NCBI GenBank assembly: GCA_000434475.1
Contig: FR879582.1
Coordinates: forward strand, 1 to 8,224
DNA length: 8,224 nucleotides
From: Dialister sp. CAG:486
GTDB taxonomy: Bacteria > Bacillota > Negativicutes > Veillonellales > Dialisteraceae
Reading direction: 5' to 3'
Shown here one piece after another: positions 5,530 to 8,224 of this stretch (position 1 is the stretch's first letter; each line of letters opens with the position of its first letter). The position numbers and the translations under genes are program-made. The notes below the pieces were generated by a model that was given only the letters and a program-made list of their open reading frames with translations, did not search any database and was not told the origin of the DNA.

Positions 5530-5546
5530 AGCCCCTTGGGCGGGCT
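5530..5546 (+). repeat. 17-mer shared with 2852-2868
   Basis: AGCCCCTTGGGCGGGCT here matches AGCCCCTGGGGCGGGCT at 2852-2868 at 16 of 17 positions. Both lie in non-coding DNA, and the nearby bases show no further clear match. It may be the relic of another short dispersed repeat. Confidence 0.4.
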
Positions 5547-5580
5547 GCCCCTTGATTGCGAATGAAAGCTTTGCTCGCCA

Positions 5581-5757
5581 GTTAGAAGTGAGAAGTGAGG
5601 AGTGAGGAGTGAGGAGTGAGGAGTGTTGGTGCGGCGCATTAAAACCAGAAGCGCCGCGGAGTATAAATCATGGCGATACCCGAAGGCGGTATTTAGTCAC
5701 CCCAGTCACTAGTCACCAGTCACTTGAGACTCCTAATCCCTGGCTACTCATCCCTGC
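5581..5757 (-). repeat. Composite intergenic repeat, copy c, with GTGAGGA tandem run
   Basis: This is the most complete copy, inverted relative to copies a and b. It comprises four exact 7-bp GTGAGGA units (5595-5622), GCGGCGC (5631-5637) and GCGCCGC (5651-5657) around a 13-nt loop, a GGAGTATAAATCATGGCGATA block, and a CCCGAAGGCGGTATTTAGTCA block. AGTCACTAGTCACCAGTCAC (5704-5723) follows, then CCTAATCCCTGGCTACTCAT. It fills nearly the whole gap between the genes at 5461 and 5792, and I see no coding sequence in it. Confidence 0.75.
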
Positions 5758-5791
5758 TTTCAAACGGAATCCCTGAGCGCTGACGCGCACC

Positions 5792-6049
5792 TTATTTCTT
5801 CTTTCTCCCCTTGCGGCTCTGGCGATGACGGGCTTCGGCACGCATGCGGCGGATCTCTTCCTTTTCACGCAGTGCATTCTCTGCTGCCTCTCTCTCCTTC
5901 TGCTTCTGGTGGTAGTTGTAGATATTCATCGCAAGGCACACCAGGATCATGAGCAGGATCGCCCCGCTCTGGACGTTCAGCCCCTGATTGAAAATATTCC
6001 ATACGCCGAATACGAGGGCAATAGCAAATAAAATCCCACGAAGTCTCAT
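5792..6049 (-). CDS. Small membrane protein with basic coiled tail
   Basis: The 85-residue protein has two closely spaced membrane segments (about 5-22 and 28-45). A strongly charged tail follows (QKQKEREAAENALREKEEIR, about 48-67), looking like a short coiled coil, ending in the very basic HRQSRKGRKKK. The start is well supported: GGAG lies 8 nt before the ATG at 6049. A candidate promoter (6128-6156) and an 11-bp hairpin (6078-6104) precede it, giving a leader of about 70 nt. No clear terminator follows the stop, so transcription may continue into the repeat at 5581-5757 or on towards the Pr6Pr gene. I do not recognise a family and assign no function. Confidence 0.8.
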   Translation of the reverse strand: MRLRGILFAIALVFGVWNIFNQGLNVQSGAILLMILVCLAMNIYNYHQKQKEREAAENALREKEEIRRMRAEARHRQSRKGRKKK

Positions 6050-6077
6050 TCTTGCATCTCCTTACAAAAGCCTTGAG

Positions 6078-6104
6078 AAGCAGAGCCGATGTCCGGCTCT
6101 GCTT
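6078..6104. promoter_or_regulatory. 11-bp GC-rich hairpin in the leader of the 85-residue gene
   Basis: AAGCAGAGCCG (6078-6088) pairs perfectly with CGGCTCTGCTT (6094-6104) around a 5-nt loop. It lies about 29 nt upstream of the start codon at 6049. Neither strand shows a long T-tract directly after it, so a leader structure is as likely as a terminator. Confidence 0.5.
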
Positions 6105-6127
6105 TCGCACATACAATATCAGTATAT

Positions 6128-6156
6128 ATATTAAAGGATTTATGCCACAGACGCAA
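6128..6156 (-). promoter_or_regulatory. Candidate promoter for the 85-residue gene
   Basis: On the minus strand TTGCGT (6156-6151) is followed after 17 bp by TAATAT (6133-6128). It lies just downstream of the NSS gene's terminator and upstream of the leader hairpin, where a promoter is expected. The -35 matches only three consensus bases, so the call is tentative. Confidence 0.35.
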
Positions 6157-6169
6157 TAGCGGAAGCATG

Positions 6170-6203
6170 AAAAAAGGAAATCGGACAAGTACCGATTTCC
6201 TTT
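6170..6203 (-). terminator. Intrinsic terminator of the NSS transporter gene
   Basis: On the minus strand AAAGGAAATCGG (6203-6192) pairs with CCGATTTCCTTT (6184-6173) around a 7-nt loop, with a run of T residues at 6175-6170. It starts about 70 bp after the stop at 6274. Confidence 0.9.
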
Positions 6204-6273
6204 GTACAGACAGTCAGGGAAGGATGGCAGATGAGAGCCCCTGCGAAAAGCGCACTGTCTGCCATGCGTCTTT

Positions 6274-7629
6274 TTAGAGCAGTCCCCGGACCAAGATCCC
6301 GAAGATGAGGATCGGCAGCACGTACTTGAAGTACGGCTTCACCCAGCGGGGCATCTTCACGCCGGTTCCCATATTGACCTCCGCCATGTACTTGTCGAAG
6401 CCCCAGCCATAGCGGGTGGTGCAGAAGAGGACGAAGAGGAGAGAGCCGCCGGGAAGGACAAGGCTCGAGACGAAGAAGTCTTCCGTATCGAGGATGCCGC
6501 GTGCGCCCAAGAGGTGGACGTCCTGCCAGACATTGAAGCCCAGGACGCAGGGGATGGAGCCGAAGAAAACGAGCGGAAGCAGGATGAGGACGCTTTTTTT
6601 ACGGCTCCAGCCGAAGTTGTCCATGCAGTTGCCGATGAGACTTTCAAAGACCGCCGTGACGGTCGAGAAGCTCGCAAAGGTCATGAACAGGAAGAAGAGC
6701 CCGCCCCAGAGCTGTCCCATCGGCATATTGATGAAAATATTCGGCAGCGCCACGAAAATAAGGGACGGTCCTTCCGCCGGAGCGACGCCGAAGGCAAAGC
6801 AGGCAGGGAAAATGATGAGGCCTGCCATGATGGCGACGAAGGTATCGAGGATCGTGATGCGTACCGCTTCACCGGTGAGTGAATTGTCCTTGCTCATATA
6901 GCTGGCAAAGATCTCCATAGAGCCCTGCCCGACAGAGAGTGTAAAGAAGGCCTGAAACATCGCTGCGGAAGCCACATTGCCAAGACCGGCGGCTGCCGCG
7001 CGGTCCCAGTCCGGGAGCAGGTAGAAACGAAGTCCTTCTTCTGCGCCGGGAAGGAGCAGGCTGTTTCCTGCCAGAATGACGATGAGGAAGAGGAGCCCGA
7101 GCATCATCACCTTCGTCACTTTCTCAAGGCTCTTGGCGACGCCGCCCGCGCAGACCGCAAAGCCGATGAGAACATTGAGTCCCATGAAGCCTAAGAGCTC
7201 TGTGGGATTGGCCAGCATACTGCCGAAGACATCCGCGACCTCTTTCGTCGAAAGCCCCTGAAAGGAGCCGTCCAGAAAACGAACGAAATAGTCCACCATC
7301 CAGCCGGAGATCGTGGTGTAGTAGATCATGAGCACGAAGCTCCCCGCCAGTGCGATCCAGCCGTGAAGGTGCCACCATGTCCCCGGCGGCTCGAGCTTCA
7401 TGAAGCCTTCCTTCACGCTCTTGCGGCTCGCACGGCCGACAGCCAGCTCCATGGTGACGACGGGGATCCCGAGGATCACCAGAAAGAGCAGATAAAATAA
7501 GACAAAGACGGCCCCGCCGTACTCGCCCGTCACATACGGGAAACGCCAGACATTCCCGATGCCGATGGCGCAGCCGGCGCTGACCAGAATAAATCCCAGA
7601 CGGGACTTGAAACTATCTCTTGCTTCCAT
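6274..7629 (-). CDS. NSS (SLC6)-family sodium-dependent amino-acid transporter
   Basis: The 451-residue protein belongs to the neurotransmitter:sodium symporter family (LeuT, MhsT, TnaT), which imports amino acids with Na+ across the inner membrane. Helix 1 carries the unwound signature GCAIGIGNVWRFPY (19-32). The next segment is GGAVFVLFYL through GIPVVTMELAVGR. Helix 3 has YYTTISGW (103-110), with the substrate-site Tyr. Helix 6 has SVGQGSMEIFASYMSKD and helix 8 FASFSTVTAVFESLIG, both in the expected order. About 12 helices fit the length. I chose the ATG at 7629 because GGAGG is 8 nt upstream; the in-frame ATG at 7644 overlaps that ribosome binding site. A second family member ends 278 bp upstream. 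The substrate cannot be read from sequence. No promoter is evident in the repeat-filled upstream gap. Confidence 0.95.
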   Translation of the reverse strand: MEARDSFKSRLGFILVSAGCAIGIGNVWRFPYVTGEYGGAVFVLFYLLFLVILGIPVVTMELAVGRASRKSVKEGFMKLEPPGTWWHLHGWIALAGSFVLMIYYTTISGWMVDYFVRFLDGSFQGLSTKEVADVFGSMLANPTELLGFMGLNVLIGFAVCAGGVAKSLEKVTKVMMLGLLFLIVILAGNSLLLPGAEEGLRFYLLPDWDRAAAAGLGNVASAAMFQAFFTLSVGQGSMEIFASYMSKDNSLTGEAVRITILDTFVAIMAGLIIFPACFAFGVAPAEGPSLIFVALPNIFINMPMGQLWGGLFFLFMTFASFSTVTAVFESLIGNCMDNFGWSRKKSVLILLPLVFFGSIPCVLGFNVWQDVHLLGARGILDTEDFFVSSLVLPGGSLLFVLFCTTRYGWGFDKYMAEVNMGTGVKMPRWVKPYFKYVLPILIFGILVRGLL

Positions 7630-7650
7630 TCTTCTTTCCTCCATTTTTTG

Positions 7651-7680
7651 ATGAGTGACTAGGGACTAGGGATTAGGGAT
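7651..7680 (+). repeat. Fragment of the GTGACT/GGGATTAGG repeat
   Basis: ATGAGTGACTAGGGACTAGG followed by GATTAGGGAT combines the GTGACTAGG and AGGGATTAGGG motifs seen at 3502-3554. It lies directly upstream of the NSS ribosome binding site, so it would be in that gene's leader. Confidence 0.5.
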
Positions 7681-7687
7681 TCTCCCG

Positions 7688-7853
7688 CATCGTCATCCCG
7701 AGCGTAGCCGAGGGATCTTTCTTGCACACCGATAAACAGTAAGTGCGAGATGGCAGAAAAACGCAGCGTCAAAGCATCGTTTATAGAATAGCGCATACGT
7801 ACTGATTCCCGTACTGCAATAAAGATTTCTCGACTTCGCTCGAAATGACGATA
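7688..7853. mobile_element. 166-bp MITE-like element with about 35-bp imperfect inverted ends
   Basis: The left end (7688-7722, ATCGTCATCCCGAGCGTAGC and on) and the inverted right end (7819-7853, ATCGTCATTTCGAGCGAAGT and on) match at about 27 of 35 positions. The interior of about 96 bp has no gene. A minus-strand open frame across it gives HFERSREIF and RSLGYARDD, a translation commonly produced by this kind of dispersed repeat and not a real protein. It sits between two NSS genes, after the terminator of the first. No transposase is present, so any movement would need a helper elsewhere. Confidence 0.65.
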
Positions 7854-7870
7854 CAGGGAGACCATTATCC

Positions 7871-7900
7871 TAAAATGGCGGCGAAGCTGCTGCCGCCATT
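7871..7900 (-). terminator. Terminator of the upstream NSS paralog
   Basis: On the minus strand AATGGCGGC (7900-7892) pairs with GCCGCCATT (7882-7874) around a 9-nt loop, followed by a short TTTTA. It begins 7 bp after the stop at 7908. The T-tract is short but the placement is right. Confidence 0.7.
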
Positions 7901-7907
7901 CCTAATT

Positions 7908-8224
7908 TTATACCAAGCCTCGAATCAGAATGACGAGTATCAGCACAGGCAGTACATACTGAAAATACGGCTTGAGCCAGAGCGGCATCTTGAGCCCGCG
8001 GCCTGTATTGACTTCCGCGATGTACTTGTCAAAGCCCCAGCCCCACTTGGTCGTACAGAAGAGCAGGTAGATGAGAGAACCTGCCGGGAGCAGGATATTG
8101 CTCACAAGGAAGTCTTCACTGTCCAGAACATCGCGATCTCCGAGGAAATGCACGCCCGAGAGCACATTGTAGCCGAGAACGCAGGGGATGGAGAAGACGA
8201 AAATGATCGCCAGATTCAGCAGGA
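7908..8224 (-). CDS. NSS (SLC6)-family transporter, C-terminal part (5' end outside window)
   Basis: The frame is open to the right edge and encodes the last 105 or so residues of a second NSS transporter. It runs from LLNLAIIFVFSIPCVLGYNV, through HFLGDRDVLDSEDFLVSN and FCTTKWGWGFDKYIAEVN, to the final helix YVLPVLILVILIRGLV. It aligns without gaps to the C terminus of the transporter at 6274-7629, with about two thirds identical residues. The two are therefore tandem paralogs and probably differ in substrate. The GTG at 8163-8165 is an internal Val codon, not a start. A terminator follows the stop, so the two paralogs are probably transcribed separately. Confidence 0.92.
   Translation of the reverse strand, partial: LLNLAIIFVFSIPCVLGYNVLSGVHFLGDRDVLDSEDFLVSNILLPAGSLIYLLFCTTKWGWGFDKYIAEVNTGRGLKMPLWLKPYFQYVLPVLILVILIRGLV

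Noticed and set aside
4826..5605. Plus-strand open frames of 105 and 152 codons rich in Asp, Glu, His and Arg
   Set aside because: They are antisense to the hydrophobic Pr6Pr gene; such charged composition is the expected complement of a membrane protein.
6416..6901. Plus-strand open frames of 161 and 122 codons
   Set aside because: They lie opposite the NSS transporter, whose frame is intact with all family motifs in order.
7659..7865. A 68-codon minus-strand frame between the NSS genes
   Set aside because: It spans the inverted-repeat element; the HFERSREIF and RSLGYARDD words are typical translations of that dispersed repeat, and no ribosome binding site is seen.

Overview
The window looks like chromosomal DNA of a diderm Firmicute of the Negativicutes type (Dialister and Selenomonas-like relatives are my best guess). 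The reasons are clear AGGAGG-like ribosome binding sites, mid-GC coding DNA, stand-alone membrane transporters and many short interspersed repeats between genes. The assignment is inferred from style, not from a marker gene. Every supportable gene lies on the minus strand, so the text order is the reverse of transcription. No rRNA, tRNA, CRISPR array, transposase, phage or toxin/defence gene was found.

Right to left (5' to 3' of transcription). The right edge carries the C-terminal end of one SLC6/NSS-family sodium-coupled amino-acid transporter, with a terminator. A 166-bp inverted-repeat, MITE-like element follows, then a complete paralogous NSS transporter (6274-7629) with a strong terminator. 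Next come an 85-residue membrane protein behind a leader hairpin (5792-6049), a six-helix Pr6Pr-family membrane protein (4787-5461) and a 254-residue two-helix protein with a possible PH-like domain (3741-4505). Each larger gene has its own terminator, so this is a series of single-gene units rather than one operon.

The left half (1-3260) is a damaged cluster of SLC13/DASS (dicarboxylate/citrate/sulfate-type) transporter paralogs. At 209-1721 three pieces in three reading frames together cover a whole transporter once, but their ends overlap as imperfect direct repeats of 61 and 151 bp. The 151-bp copies differ at about 13% of positions yet encode nearly the same residues, so pieces of different paralogs have been joined. 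At 2371-2661 a further paralog has its ribosome binding site, start and first 55 codons, then breaks into unrelated sequence. The roughly 600-bp leaders upstream of both N-terminal copies share short blocks at matching distances, which points to an old tandem duplication. The SLC13 locus as written cannot make a normal transporter; it is either a recombined pseudogene or a collapsed assembly of near-identical genes.

The intergenic space from about 3265 to 5760, plus 7650-7855, is filled with composite repeats: a GTGACTGGTGACTAGTGACT block, a GCGGCGC/GCGCCGC hairpin and 7-bp GTGAGGA tandem units. In one copy the hairpin loop is expanded from 13 to 82 nt by a GTCATCCTGAGCG-type element, which looks like a nested insertion. 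I see no clear new multi-gene system. The SLC13 mosaic and the nested repeats are the parts most worth a second look.
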